A stretch of 64,000 bases of DNA from Pseudonocardia lacus (GCF_018531445.1 NZ_JAHDTH010000007.1:1-64000); one strand, 5' to 3'. Shown: positions 8,130 through 18,542, counted from the stretch's first letter. Notes: generated by a model not told the origin, from the sequence alone. Numbers and translations are program-made.

Positions 8130-8890
8130 AGGATCTCGCAAGGACGATCACGGGAGCGCTCCGGCAGGCGCTCGTCGCGGAGGCGCTGGTGGTCGGCGCC
8201 GTGACCGCGGTGGCCGCGGCCGGGGTCGTGCTGCGGCGCTCGCGCGACTGGGGCGCGCTGCCCACCGAGACGGGCGCACCGCTGCCCGGCGACGACCTGG
8301 TCCCCGAGCCCGCGCGCACCACGACGCGGGCGGTCAACGTCGACGCCCCGGCCGCCGAGGTCTGGCGCTGGCTGGTGCAGATGGGACAGGGCCGCGGCGG
8401 GATGTACAGCTATGACCGGCTGGAGAACGCGATCGGCCTGGACATCCACAGCGCCGACCGGGTGCACGAGGAGTGGCAGGACCTGGCGATCGGCGACCGC
8501 ATCACCGTGGTGCCGCCGGGCTGGGGCCCGCTGCCCGACGGGTACGCGATGGTGGTGGCGCGCATCGAGCCCGAGCGGGTCCTCGTGCTGCGCCAGTCGC
8601 CGCCCGAGCACCCGTGGAACGCCGTCTGGACGTTCGAGATCGAACCGCTGGACGCCAGGAGTTGCCGGTTGCTGTCGCGCTCGCGCGCCCAACGGCCCGC
8701 GTCTCGGGCGCTGGGCCTGGCCACAGCGGCCATCGAGCCGGTCACCACCATCATGACCAGGCGGATGCTGCTGGGCGTCAAGCAGCGCGCCGAACGCGCC
8801 GTCTGGCCGGACGGGCGACAGGCGCCGCCGCGGCCCCGACCGGTGCGCAGCGCAACCACCGTCCTGGACGCCCCGGCGGGTGCGTCATGA
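8126..8890 (+). CDS. SRPBCC-fold protein with N-terminal membrane anchor
   Basis: A 254-residue protein whose N-terminal helix (about 10-32, LVAEALVVGAVTAVAAAGVVL) is probably a membrane anchor, followed by a START/SRPBCC-like domain beginning with RAVNVDAPAAEVWRWLVQMGQ and running to about 210 (typical of polyketide-cyclase-like proteins that bind hydrophobic ligands). The C-terminal 35 residues are proline- and arginine-rich. It overlaps flavodoxin upstream and the DUF4389 gene downstream by ATGA. Ligand unknown. Confidence 0.8.
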   Translation: MKDLARTITGALRQALVAEALVVGAVTAVAAAGVVLRRSRDWGALPTETGAPLPGDDLVPEPARTTTRAVNVDAPAAEVWRWLVQMGQGRGGMYSYDRLENAIGLDIHSADRVHEEWQDLAIGDRITVVPPGWGPLPDGYAMVVARIEPERVLVLRQSPPEHPWNAVWTFEIEPLDARSCRLLSRSRAQRPASRALGLATAAIEPVTTIMTRRMLLGVKQRAERAVWPDGRQAPPRPRPVRSATTVLDAPAGAS

Positions 8891-10347
8891 CCGCGGCGAC
8901 CACCGGCGGCCCGGTCCGCATCGACGCCCGGCTCGACGAGCACCTGAGCCGGTGGCTGTGGCTGGTCAAATGGGTGCTGGTGATCCCGCACCTGATCGTG
9001 CTGGCGCCGCTGTGGGTGGCGTTCGCGGTGCTGTCGGTCGTCGCGTTCGTGGCGATCCTGGCGACCGGCCGCTACCCGGAGTCGATCTTCGAGTTCACCA
9101 CGGGCGTGCTGCGCTGGACGTGGCGCGTCGCCTACTACGCCTACGGGGCGCTGGGCACCGATCGGTACCCGCCGTTCACCCTGGGCGAGGTGCCGGACTA
9201 CCCGGCCACCCTGCACATCACCCGGCCGGAGCACCTGTCCCGCGGCCTGGTCCTGGTCAAGTGGCTGCTCGCGCTGCCGCACTACCTCATCACCGCCTTC
9301 TTCGTCGGGGGCGGCACGTACGCGGTGTGGCGCCTCGGCGAGTCGAGCTCGCAAGCCGGCAGTTGGTCGACCACCGCCGCCGGCGGGCTGATCGGGCTGC
9401 TGGTGCTGATCGCCGGGATCGCCCTGTTGTTCACCGGGCGGTACCCGCGCGGCGTGTTCGACCTGGTGCTCGGCATGCACCGCTGGGTGCTGCGGGTGGT
9501 CGCGTACGCGGCGCTGATGACCGACGCCTACCCGCCGTTCCGGCTCGACACCGGCGGGACCGACCCCGCCTCGATCACGGTGACCGGGGCCGGACCGATC
9601 GACACCCCCGCGCCGACGGCGCCGACCGGGACGTCCGTCGCACCACCCCCTCCGACCCCACCCACCCACGGGTGGAACGCGGGCCGGGTCGTCTCGGTCG
9701 TGGTCGGGTCGGTGCTCGTCGCGGCGGCGCTGGGCATGGCGGTCGGTGGTGGCACCCTGCTCGCCGCCGACCGCGTCGGCCGCGACGCCGACGGCTTCCT
9801 CAGCACGCCGGACCGGTGGTTCACCAGCCCGGGCCACGCGCTGCAGTTCGACGCCGTCGACCTCGTCCCCGCCGACGGCTCCCAGGTCCGCTACGTCGAC
9901 CCGGCCTCGCTGCTCGGTGTCGTCCGCGTGCGGGCCGCCGCACGGGATGGGACCGTCTTCGTGGGCATCGGGCCGGCCGAGGACGTGCGGTCCTACCTCG
10001 GCGGTGTCGGCCGCGACGTGATCGGTGGCCCCGCCGCCGACGCCCGCCGCACGACCTGGGTGCCCGGCGGTGCCCCGGCCACTGCGCCCGGTGCGCAGGA
10101 CTTCTGGGCGGCGTCGGTGTCCGGTCCCGGCGTCCAGCAGTTGACCTGGACCGCGGTCGACGGCCGCTGGGCGGTCGTGGTCATGAACGCCGACGGCTCC
10201 CGGCCCGTCGACGCCCGGGTGTCCGGCGGTGCGACCGTGCCCGGCCTGCACTGGGTGTGGACCGGCCTGTTCATCGGGGCCGGTGCCACGCTGCTGGCGG
10301 GCGCGCTGCTGGTCGGCCTGGCCGTCCCGCGGCGACCGGTCGGCTGA
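8887..10347 (+). CDS. Large DUF4389 membrane protein
   Basis: A 486-residue protein with two tandem DUF4389-type halves: LVKWVLVIPHLIVL / TGRYPESIFEFTTGVLRW and LVKWLLALPHYLIT / TGRYPRGVFDLVLGMHRW. Each has paired membrane helices. A proline/threonine linker (about 238-262) and a further helix lead to a roughly 150-residue extracytoplasmic domain, closed by a last helix near the C-terminus. Such proteins occur in DevR-linked loci of actinomycetes but have no assigned function. Translationally coupled to the SRPBCC gene. Confidence 0.82.
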   Translation: MTAATTGGPVRIDARLDEHLSRWLWLVKWVLVIPHLIVLAPLWVAFAVLSVVAFVAILATGRYPESIFEFTTGVLRWTWRVAYYAYGALGTDRYPPFTLGEVPDYPATLHITRPEHLSRGLVLVKWLLALPHYLITAFFVGGGTYAVWRLGESSSQAGSWSTTAAGGLIGLLVLIAGIALLFTGRYPRGVFDLVLGMHRWVLRVVAYAALMTDAYPPFRLDTGGTDPASITVTGAGPIDTPAPTAPTGTSVAPPPPTPPTHGWNAGRVVSVVVGSVLVAAALGMAVGGGTLLAADRVGRDADGFLSTPDRWFTSPGHALQFDAVDLVPADGSQVRYVDPASLLGVVRVRAAARDGTVFVGIGPAEDVRSYLGGVGRDVIGGPAADARRTTWVPGGAPATAPGAQDFWAASVSGPGVQQLTWTAVDGRWAVVVMNADGSRPVDARVSGGATVPGLHWVWTGLFIGAGATLLAGALLVGLAVPRRPVG

Positions 10348-10387
10348 ACGGGTCGGGGTCCGGGCCCGATGTCGGGCGGCCCGGACC

Positions 10388-11041
10388 TCAGCCCGTGCGA
10401 CCCGTCTGCTTGCGCTCGGCGGCGTAGACGGCGGCCTCGGTGCGGCGCGACATCCCGAGCTTGTGCAGCAGGGACGAGACGTAGTTCTTCACCGTCTTCT
10501 CGGCCAGGAACATCTCGGCGCCGATCTGGCGGTTGGTCAGCCCGTCGGCGATCAGCCCGAGGATGCGCCGCTCCTGGGGGCTGAGCGAGGCGTAGCGCGG
10601 GTCCTCGGGTTCGTTGCCCTTGCGCAGCCGCTCGAGCACGGCGGCGGTGGCGCGGGGGTCGAGCAGTGAGCCGCCCGCGGCGACCGTGCGCACTGCGCCG
10701 ACCAGGTCGGTGCCTGCGACCTGCTTGAGCAGGTAACCCGCGGCGCCGGCCATGATCGCGCCGAAGAGGGCCTCGTCGTCGGAGTACGAGGTGAGCATCA
10801 GGCAGGCCGGTGGCGGGTCGATCGCGGCACGCACGTCGCGGCACACCGAGACGCCCTCGCCGTCGGGGAGGCGGACGTCGAGGATGGCGACGTCCGGGCG
10901 CAGGGCGGGGATGCGGGCGAGCGCCTGGGCGGCGGTTCCGGCCTCGCCGATGACCTGGATGTCGTCCTCGCTCTCCAGGAGCTGGGCGATGCCGCGCCGG
11001 ACGATCTCGTGGTCGTCGAGCAGGAACACGGTGGTGGTCAC
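10388..11041 (-). CDS. devR: DevR/DosR-like NarL-family response regulator
   Basis: A 217-residue regulator. The receiver domain has the acidic pair DD at 9-10, phospho-acceptor D55 in ILDVRLPDG, T84 and K106. The C-terminal LuxR-type helix-turn-helix (about 147-205) carries FLAEKTVKNYVSSLLHKLGM, nearly identical to the DNA-reading helix of M. tuberculosis DosR, including the K-T-V-K-N residues that contact the GGGAC half-site. By family it is the dormancy/hypoxia master activator, phosphorylated by DevS, whose gene is divergent at 11628. A DevR-type site lies 58 bp upstream, suggesting autoregulation. The stop side converges with the DUF4389 gene. Confidence 0.93.
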   Translation of the reverse strand: MTTTVFLLDDHEIVRRGIAQLLESEDDIQVIGEAGTAAQALARIPALRPDVAILDVRLPDGEGVSVCRDVRAAIDPPPACLMLTSYSDDEALFGAIMAGAAGYLLKQVAGTDLVGAVRTVAAGGSLLDPRATAAVLERLRKGNEPEDPRYASLSPQERRILGLIADGLTNRQIGAEMFLAEKTVKNYVSSLLHKLGMSRRTEAAVYAAERKQTGRTG

Positions 11042-11099
11042 GCCTGTGACGGTAGCCAGGTGCCCACCGGACCGGAAGGCGAGCAGGTCCCGCCGTGAA

Positions 11100-11114
11100 G
11101 GGACCTTCGACCCG
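11100..11114. promoter_or_regulatory. DevR-type operator upstream of devR
   Basis: GGGACCTTCGACCCG, 58 bp upstream of devR. Its first 14 bases recur exactly in reverse orientation at 17335-17348 before the PNPOx gene. It is one of the clearest copies of the motif. Confidence 0.6.
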
Positions 11115-11149
11115 CCGCCTGGCCGCCGTCCGCCCCCGATCGTGCCCGA

Positions 11150-11490
11150 CAGATCCCATCAGCGGCGCGGGCGGCCTCGGACCGCCGCGCGGTGCCGGGC
11201 ACACCCGCACCGGTCGGGCCAGCTCGCCGACGGTCGGCACCGCCCCACCGCGATCGCCTGCACGATGTCGGTCTCGACCACACGCCCGCGCACCGGGCGC
11301 CATCGAGCACCGGCAGGAGCCGGACGCCGGCGACGGCCATCAGCTGCAGCGCGGTGGGGAGCCCGGGGGTGACGGCGACGACCGTGGCGTCATAACCGCG
11401 GTGACCGGGGGGGTCGTCCAGGGTCTCGGGTGGGCGGCGAGATGCCCGACCTCGATGGCGGCCTCCCTGATCGTGCTGTCCTCCCCAGGA
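11150..11490 (-). pseudogene. Degenerate CBS-domain gene
   Basis: On the minus strand, pieces of one CBS gene can be read in different frames: DSTIREAAIEVGHLAAHPRP with TPPVTAVMT, then ATVVAVTPGLPTALQLMAV with GVRLLPVLDGARCAG, then VVETDIVQAIAVG. The joins need at least two frameshifts, one at a GTGTG doublet near the end of the CBS core. The order and motifs fit a single CBS domain with the N-terminus leading into VMT. It lies between devR and devS, with an operator copy (11516-11530) at its 5' end. The exact limits are uncertain. Confidence 0.5.
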
Positions 11491-11515
11491 TCTGCGCCGG
11501 ATGGCCGGCGGGGCA

Positions 11516-11530
11516 GGGCCGGAGGTCCCG
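11516..11530. promoter_or_regulatory. DevR-type operator upstream of devS
   Basis: GGGCCGGAGGTCCCG, identical over 15 bases to the copy at 40699-40713 and, in reverse, to 32474-32487. It is 97 bp before devS and just upstream of the decayed CBS gene on the other strand. Confidence 0.55.
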
Positions 11531-11594
11531 GTCCGAACGGCCGGACGGTTGCCCGGTGACGTCAGGTCGTGCCAGGCTCGGTCACGCCTGGTGA

Positions 11595-13349
<1,755 letters not shown>

Positions 13350-13496
13350 TCCGCGTCCCGCCGAGCCGTCGGACCACCGCGAACCGGGACGAACGGCCCT
13401 GCTCGACCGTCGTGGACCGGCGCAGGATCGCCGTGACGGCCGGAGAGCCCGGTCGCACCCGACGGGACGGGGGACATCCCGGGGAAGGACACCGAC

Positions 13497-13770
13497 ATGG
13501 TCCCCGAGGAGAAGGTACAGCCGACGACGGAGGAGGAGCTGCGCGAACGCAGGGTACAGCGATTGCGCAAGCAGGCCGAGTTCCGCACCCACCTGGTCGT
13601 CTTCCTGGCCACGAACGCGCTGCTGGTGGACGATGGGGGCGGCGTTCTTCTGGCCGGTATTCCCCATCTTCGGATGGGGCATCGGCCTGGTCGCCCACGG
13701 CTGGGAGGTGTTCGGTCGCGACCGCCTGACCGAGGAGCGCATCCGGGCGGAGATGGACCGGCTGCGCTAG
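13497..13770 (+). pseudogene. 2TM-domain small membrane protein, frameshifted
   Basis: An ATG after GGGGAAGGA opens a protein with a charged helix (EEELRERRVQRLRKQAEFR), then the first membrane helix THLVVFLATNALLV. At about 13626-13632, one extra G breaks the frame; in the next frame the expected second helix AAFFWPVFPIFGWGIGLVAH and the tail GWEVFGRDRLTEERIRAEM follow to a TAG at 13768. This is the 2TM (DUF2154-like, histidine-kinase-associated) arrangement of about 90 residues. A hairpin follows the expected stop. Whether the lesion is real or a sequence error cannot be told here. Confidence 0.75.
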
Positions 13771-13787
13771 GCCCGGACCGCGGCAAA

Positions 13788-13820
13788 CGGCCGCCCGACC
13801 GATCCGCGGTCGGACGGCCG
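13788..13820 (+). terminator. Hairpin after 2TM gene
   Basis: Arms 13788-13801 and 13807-13820 pair at 13 of 14 positions around a 5-nt loop, 18 bp after the expected stop. Confidence 0.6.
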
Positions 13821-13911
13821 CTGGTCGCGTGGACCGCGACGCGCTGCCGTGCCGCGCTGCCGTCCGGAGTCACCCTTCCGACTGCTGCCACAGTGATCGG
13901 AGGAGGTCGCG

Positions 13912-14766
13912 TTGTCCAGCTCTGACGTGCAACTGCCGCCGAGGGCGGCCGGATCCGGCCGGGGCGGCGGGCTGCTCGCCTACCTCGTGCTCGCCTACGG
14001 CCTGACGTGGGCCTGGCTCGCCCCGGTGTGGATCTCCGGTGGCGTGGTCTCGCCCGGTGACGGGTGGCCGACGCACTTCCCCGCGCTCCTCGGTCCGATG
14101 GTCGCGGCACTGCTCGTGGCGGCCCGCGCGGGCGAGCTGCGCGGGCTGGTGGCGCGGATGGTGCGCGTTCGCGTGCCCGCCCGGTGGTGGTTGGTCGCGG
14201 TGAGCCCGCTGGGCATGCTGCTGGTCGGCCTGCTCGTGGCCTCTGTGACCGGGGCCCCGCTGCCCGCGGTGGCGGACTTCGGGGTGATGTCCGGGCTGCC
14301 GGCGGCGTGGGGACCGCTGCTCGTCGGCCTGGTCGTCGTGGTGGTCAACGGAGTCGGCGAGGAGACCGGCTGGCGCGGGTTCGCGTTGCCGGCGCTGCAG
14401 CGCCGCCTCGCCCCGCTGGCCGCCATGCTGGTGCTCGCGGTCCTGTGGGCGGGGTGGCACGTCCCGATGTTCGGGCTCCTCACCTCCTTCCGGGAGTTCG
14501 ACGCCGCGACGGTCGTGGGCTGGCTGCTCGGGCTGACCGCCGGCTCGATCGTGCTGGGCTGGTTGGTCAACCGCAGCGGGAGCGTGGCGCTCGTCGCCCT
14601 GTGGCACGGCCTGTTCACCATCGCCAGCGGCACGGCGGCGGGCACCGGGACGGTGGCTGCGGTGGTCAGCGCGCTGGTGATGCTGTGGGCGGCGGTGCTG
14701 GTGCTGCTGGAGCTGCGCGCCCACCGCCACGGTACGGCGAGCGTGCTCGGGCCACCGCCGCGCTGA
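13912..14766 (+). CDS. CPBP-family intramembrane metalloprotease
   Basis: A 284-residue polytopic membrane protein with about eight hydrophobic segments. It carries the CPBP (Abi/Rce1-like) motifs EETGWRGFALPALQRR (EExxxR), WAGWHVPMF (FxxxH-type) and a third conserved stretch LVALWHGLF. Family members are zinc intramembrane endopeptidases involved in prenyl-protein processing or bacteriocin self-immunity. The TTG start at 13912 is chosen because GGAGGAGG ends six bases before it. It converges with the DGAT gene, with only 6 bp between stops. Substrate unknown. Confidence 0.85.
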   Translation: MSSSDVQLPPRAAGSGRGGGLLAYLVLAYGLTWAWLAPVWISGGVVSPGDGWPTHFPALLGPMVAALLVAARAGELRGLVARMVRVRVPARWWLVAVSPLGMLLVGLLVASVTGAPLPAVADFGVMSGLPAAWGPLLVGLVVVVVNGVGEETGWRGFALPALQRRLAPLAAMLVLAVLWAGWHVPMFGLLTSFREFDAATVVGWLLGLTAGSIVLGWLVNRSGSVALVALWHGLFTIASGTAAGTGTVAAVVSALVMLWAAVLVLLELRAHRHGTASVLGPPPR

Positions 14767-14772
14767 GCGCGG

Positions 14773-16107
14773 TCAGCGCGCCCCGTCCAGCTCCGCCTGC
14801 AGCGCGTGCGCGATGCCGTCGGTGTCCGGGACGTGGCGGGGGTCGGCGACGACGGTCACGACCAGCCCGCCGGCGTAGGAGAGAGCGACGAACTGCACGG
14901 TCATGTTGCCGGCTTCGCCGACCGACACCGGGATCATCTCGCGGATGGTCGCCCCGCCGAGCCGCAGCGCCTGTTCGGGGCCGCGCACGTTGCTGAGCAG
15001 CGTGTGCATGCGGTGCTGGTGGCTGAGGTAGGCGCGGTAGAGCCCGGTGCGCGCCACCAATCGGAACAGCGGCTGCAGCGCCCCGACGCCCGGGCTCCCG
15101 GCGGCTCCCGCGTCCGCGGCGGCGCGCACCGCGGGCACGGCACCGGCGATCCGCTCGACGCGGTCGCCGAGCGGGCCCCCGGCCGGCACCGCGACCACCA
15201 GCGGACCGGTCGCGTTCCCGGGTTCCTCCGGTGACGCCGTCCGCCGGCCAGCCGCCACGACCGCGATCCGCAGGCTCTCGACCGCTCGCTCCCCGCGGGT
15301 GACCAGCGCCCGCCGCAGCGCACCCGCGACAGCCGCGAGCAGCACGTCGTTCACGGTGCCGCCGTGGCGGTGCGCCGTGCGCCGCACGGCGGCCAGGTCG
15401 ACGCGCGCCACCGCCAGGCGCCGGTGCCGACCGGTGGGGTGCAGCAGGGACGTGGGGGTGAGCGTGCCCGGTACCCCACCGGCGGCTCGGACCCGGTGCA
15501 GCTCGCCGAAGACCGCGGGCAGCCCGATGGCGGCGCGGACGGCGTCGTGGGCGGCGTCGGCCGCGAGCACCCACCACCCCGGGACCGGCCGCGGGAAGTC
15601 CGCGCGGGGCCTTGCGCGCGCGGGGTCGAGGAGCCGCCCGAGCACGGCCAGCCCGCCGATGCCGTCGGCGACGCCGTGGTGCAGCACCAGCACGACACCC
15701 ACCCGGCCGCCCGTCACCGGCACGACCACGGCCCGCCACAGCGGCTGCGATCGGGGCAGGGGGCGGGTCGTGGCCCGCGCGGCGACGTCGAGCAGCGCCG
15801 GCTCGTCGAGCGGCTCCGCGCACTCCGGCGACCGGATGTGGCTCTCGGCGGCGAACGCAGCGTCGTCGACCCAGAGCGGCCGGCCCAGCCCCGGCGGGAG
15901 CACCCGCAGCCGCTGGCGCAACCGGGGGACGGCGGGCGCCCGGGCCGCGAGCGCCGCGCGGGCTGCGCGCACGTCCACGCCGGGGCCCGCGTCGAGCACC
16001 AGGACCACGCCGATCTGCCCGGGAGCGCCGCGGCGGCGATCCGCGGCCAGCACGGTCAGGTCGGCAGGGCTTGCCCGGTCCAGCGCGGGCAGCGCCGTGC
16101 CGCTCAC
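14773..16107 (-). CDS. Wax ester synthase / diacylglycerol acyltransferase
   Basis: A 444-residue WS/DGAT with the catalytic HHxxxDG motif as HHGVADG at residues 143-149, in VVLVLHHGVADGIGG, and the C-terminal WSD1 part with NVRGPEQALRLGG and VSVGEAGNMTVQFVALSY. It acylates diacylglycerol or fatty alcohol from acyl-CoA to form storage lipid, a hallmark of DosR dormancy (tgs1/Rv3130c). Its ATG overlaps the upstream CBS-BON stop (ATGA), so PNPOx, CBS-BON and DGAT form one minus-strand operon behind a DevR-type site. Another DGAT C-terminal remnant is at 49331-49478. Confidence 0.9.
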   Translation of the reverse strand: MSGTALPALDRASPADLTVLAADRRRGAPGQIGVVLVLDAGPGVDVRAARAALAARAPAVPRLRQRLRVLPPGLGRPLWVDDAAFAAESHIRSPECAEPLDEPALLDVAARATTRPLPRSQPLWRAVVVPVTGGRVGVVLVLHHGVADGIGGLAVLGRLLDPARARPRADFPRPVPGWWVLAADAAHDAVRAAIGLPAVFGELHRVRAAGGVPGTLTPTSLLHPTGRHRRLAVARVDLAAVRRTAHRHGGTVNDVLLAAVAGALRRALVTRGERAVESLRIAVVAAGRRTASPEEPGNATGPLVVAVPAGGPLGDRVERIAGAVPAVRAAADAGAAGSPGVGALQPLFRLVARTGLYRAYLSHQHRMHTLLSNVRGPEQALRLGGATIREMIPVSVGEAGNMTVQFVALSYAGGLVVTVVADPRHVPDTDGIAHALQAELDGAR

Positions 16108-16877
16108 CGGCGGCGGGCCAGCCCGCGGTCGTCGACGCGGAAGCCCAGGTTCGCGACGACGTCGACGACGCCGTCGAGCCGGCGCACCAGGCGCTCCGCG
16201 GCCTCAGCGGTGCTGCGCCGGTCGACGGTGCCGACCATCTCGACCACGCCGTCGCGCACCTGCACGTCCACCTCTGTTGGGTCGTCCCACAGCAGGTGCA
16301 CGAACACCTCGCCGAGCACGTCGGCGCGGATGTCGTCGTCGCTCCGTACGAACGCCTTGAGCAGGTCGTGCCGGCTCACCACGCCGACCACCCGGTCCTG
16401 GGCGTCGACGACCGGCAGGCGCTTCACCCCGTGGTCGGCCATCAGCCGGGCGGCCTGCGGGATGCTGCTGCCGGTGGCGATGGACACCGGCGCGGTGGAC
16501 ATCAGCCGGCCCGCGGTGTCGCCGGCAGCGCGGCGCACGGCGTCGCGCTGCTCCATCGGCTCCCACCAGTGCGGGCGCCGCGGGATCTGGTGGCCCTGCT
16601 TGAGGATCACGTCGGCCTCGGACACGACGCCGATCAGGCGGTCGTCGTCGTCCAGCACGGGCAGCGCGCTGACGCGGTGCTCGACCATGATCCGCGCGAG
16701 CTCCTTGACGGGCGTTCCGGCCCGGGCGGTGAGCACGCCCCGGGTCATGACGTCGGAAACGGTCAGGTTCTTCACGGTGCCATCGTCGACCGGCGGCGGC
16801 GGGGCGGGCAGGGGCTTCGGTCCGGATCCGACCGGGACCACGGCCCCGTGCCGTCCGGGCCCGCGCACCCCCGCCAT
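16104..16877 (-). CDS. CBS-pair protein with C-terminal BON domain
   Basis: A 257-residue protein. Two CBS repeats (NLTVSDVMTRGVLTARAGTP...LIGVVSEADVI and MSTAPVSIATG...VVGVVSRHDLLKAF) are followed by a BON domain (VDVQVRDGVVEMVGTVDRRS then GVVDVVANLGFRV). A near paralogue is at 46851-47537. The ATG at 16877 overlaps the PNPOx stop (TGATG), supporting coupling; a GTG at 16775 would give 223 residues starting right at the CBS core and matches the paralogue better. The 34-residue proline-rich extension keeps coding-like third positions. Probable adenylate-sensing regulator. Confidence 0.85.
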   Translation of the reverse strand: MAGVRGPGRHGAVVPVGSGPKPLPAPPPPVDDGTVKNLTVSDVMTRGVLTARAGTPVKELARIMVEHRVSALPVLDDDDRLIGVVSEADVILKQGHQIPRRPHWWEPMEQRDAVRRAAGDTAGRLMSTAPVSIATGSSIPQAARLMADHGVKRLPVVDAQDRVVGVVSRHDLLKAFVRSDDDIRADVLGEVFVHLLWDDPTEVDVQVRDGVVEMVGTVDRRSTAEAAERLVRRLDGVVDVVANLGFRVDDRGLARRR

Positions 16878-17302
16878 CAGCCCAGGCGGCGCCCGGTCAA
16901 CCGCTGCAGCGGGATGCTGATGACGTGCCCGGTGCGGCCGGTGGCCCACGGCGCCGGGATGCGCCCGGCGAGCTCGGCGAGCCGCTGCGGGTCGACGACC
17001 TCGTAGGCCTCGCCCACGCCGACCACGCTCCACCCCGTGCGGGTCACCGGGTCGAGGTCGTCGACCTCGAACGCGACGACGTGATGGCGCCCGGCCACCG
17101 CGAGCTTGCTGCCGCCGGAGGTCTGGAAAACGACCTCCTCGTCGTCGAGCAGGAAGCTGACCGGCTGGGCGGTGGGCAGCGCGGCCTCGGTGAAGATCAC
17201 CCGTCCGACGGCGGCCGTGCCCAGCAGGCGCAGGCACGCGGCGCGGTCGAGCTCGACGAGCTCGCGGGGTTCGTCGCGGGGTCGGGCGGATCGCTGCACC
17301 AC
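16877..17302 (-). CDS. Pyridoxamine 5'-phosphate oxidase-like flavin protein
   Basis: A 141-residue split-barrel flavoprotein. It begins near RELVELDRAACLRLLG, has VGRVIFTEAALPTAQPVSF, the HHVVAFEVDDLDPVTRTGWSV strand and the tail SIPLQRLTGRRLG, shared almost word for word with the paralogue at 51049-51513. This F420/FMN-binding group includes DosR-regulated Rv2003c/Rv3129-type proteins. The frame is open to an ATG at 17359, but an operator copy at 17335-17349 would then lie inside the gene; the GTG at 17302 (or 17299) puts it 32 bp upstream as for the paralogue, so it is preferred. First gene of the DGAT operon. Confidence 0.82.
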   Translation of the reverse strand: MVQRSARPRDEPRELVELDRAACLRLLGTAAVGRVIFTEAALPTAQPVSFLLDDEEVVFQTSGGSKLAVAGRHHVVAFEVDDLDPVTRTGWSVVGVGEAYEVVDPQRLAELAGRIPAPWATGRTGHVISIPLQRLTGRRLG

Positions 17303-17334
17303 CGAATACTGCGGCACGGCGGCCCTGTCCGCTG

Positions 17335-17349
17335 GGGTCGAAGGTCCCG
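17335..17349. promoter_or_regulatory. DevR-type operator of PNPOx-CBS-DGAT operon
   Basis: GGGTCGAAGGTCCCG; its first 14 bases are the exact reverse complement of those of the copy before devR. It lies 32 bp before the preferred GTG start. Confidence 0.55.
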
Positions 17350-17355
17350 TTCGGA

Positions 17356-18408
17356 TCATCCGAAGACCAGCCAGGGCTGGCGGCCCATCTCGGTGAAGAT
17401 CCAGCCGACGCTGTTGGCCGCGAACGGGGTGATCAGCGCGGCCAGCACGGCGACGTAGAACCAGCGGGGGACCGAGCGGGTCGCGCGGCGCCGGGTGAAC
17501 CACAGCCCGAGCACCGACACCAGCCCGGCCAGCGCCCCGAACCCGATCATCAACCGGAACGTCCAGTAGGTCGTCGGGATGTTCGGAGTGTAGTCGCCGG
17601 GCCCGTGCTGCTGCTCGGCCGGCGCCTGCAGGTCGTTGATGCCCTCGACCTCGCCGTCGAAGGAGCCGGCCATGAACGACAGCACCCGGGGGCACCCGGA
17701 TGCTCCAGACCTCTTGCGACCCCGTCCGGGGTGCCGATGCTGAACAGCGAGAACGACGCCGGGGCGACGGTGTCGTAGAGCGCCTCGGCCGCGGCCATCT
17801 TCATCGGCTGCTGCTCGGTCATCAGCCGGGCCTGCAGGTCGCCGGTGACGACCACGCCGACGCTCGCGATCAGCACCGTGCCCAGGCCGAGCCGCATGGA
17901 TGGCCGGAACACGTCGATGTCGCGGTCGCGGGCCAGGTGGTAGGGCTGATGGCCAGCACGAACACCCCGCCGGTGACGAAGCAGGTCGTGATGGTGTGCA
18001 GGAACGCCCCGACCGCGGTGGAGTTGGTCAGCACCGCGCCGATGTCGGTCAGCTCGGCCCGGCCGGTGGCGTCGTTGACGACCGAGCCGACAGGGTGCTG
18101 CATCCAGGAGTTGGCAGCCAGGATGAAGTAGGCCGACAGCACGGTGCCGATGGAGGCCAGCCAGATTCAGGCCAGGTGCACCGGCCTGGGCAGCCGGTCC
18201 CAACCGAAGATCCACAGTCCGAGGAAGGTGGACTCCAGGAAGAACGCCGGCAGGCCCTCGATGGCCAGCGGGGCGCCGAAGATGTCGCCGACAAGGCGGC
18301 TGTCTGCATGCCGGCGACCAGCAGCGACAGCCCGATCGTCAGCGGGACGAACAGGAAGTGGTACACGGTGGTGATCGCGAACTGCCACCGTGCGAGATCG
18401 AGGTTCAT
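17356..18408 (-). pseudogene. cydA: Decayed cytochrome bd oxidase subunit I (cydA)
   Basis: Starts well ([24 protein letters not shown], heme b595 histidine present) but has a deletion of roughly 50 codons after the second helix, joining MQTAAL to [15 protein letters not shown] in another frame. Further frameshifts separate ANSWMQHPVGSVVNDATGRAELTD, FLHTITTCFVTGGVF, VVVTGDLQARLMTEQQPMKM and YTPNIPTTYWTFRLMIGFGAL. It ends at TEMGRQPWLVFG, where a full CydA continues for about 80-100 more residues. Roughly 350 codons remain of about 470, and no cydB follows. An oxidase of the low-oxygen respiratory chain is thus lost here. Two operator-like sites remain upstream. Confidence 0.88.
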
Positions 18409-18505
18409 CGCTCCTCGGCAGGACCCGGCCGGCGCCCCGGCGCTCGTCGAAGAGCGTCGATCAGCACCCGGCGCGCAGGCAGGGGGCGACCGGGCCCGCC
18501 CGGCC

Positions 18506-18542
18506 GGACCAGCGGCCCGAACCCGACGGGCCGAACGGCCCT
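18506..18542. promoter_or_regulatory. Paired DevR-type operator sites before cydA remnant
   Basis: GGACCAGCGGCCC (18506-18518) and GGGCCGAACGGCCCT (18528-18542), 97 and 119 bp upstream of the cydA start and centred 23 bp apart, about two helical turns. Confidence 0.5.

Noticed and set aside
16877-17359. PNPOx start at ATG 17359
   Set aside because: Would place an operator copy inside the gene and adds residues without similarity; GTG 17302 preferred.
17356-18408. cydA as an intact gene with simple sequencing errors
   Set aside because: Frameshifts could be errors, but the internal loss of about 50 codons and the missing C-terminus and cydB cannot.
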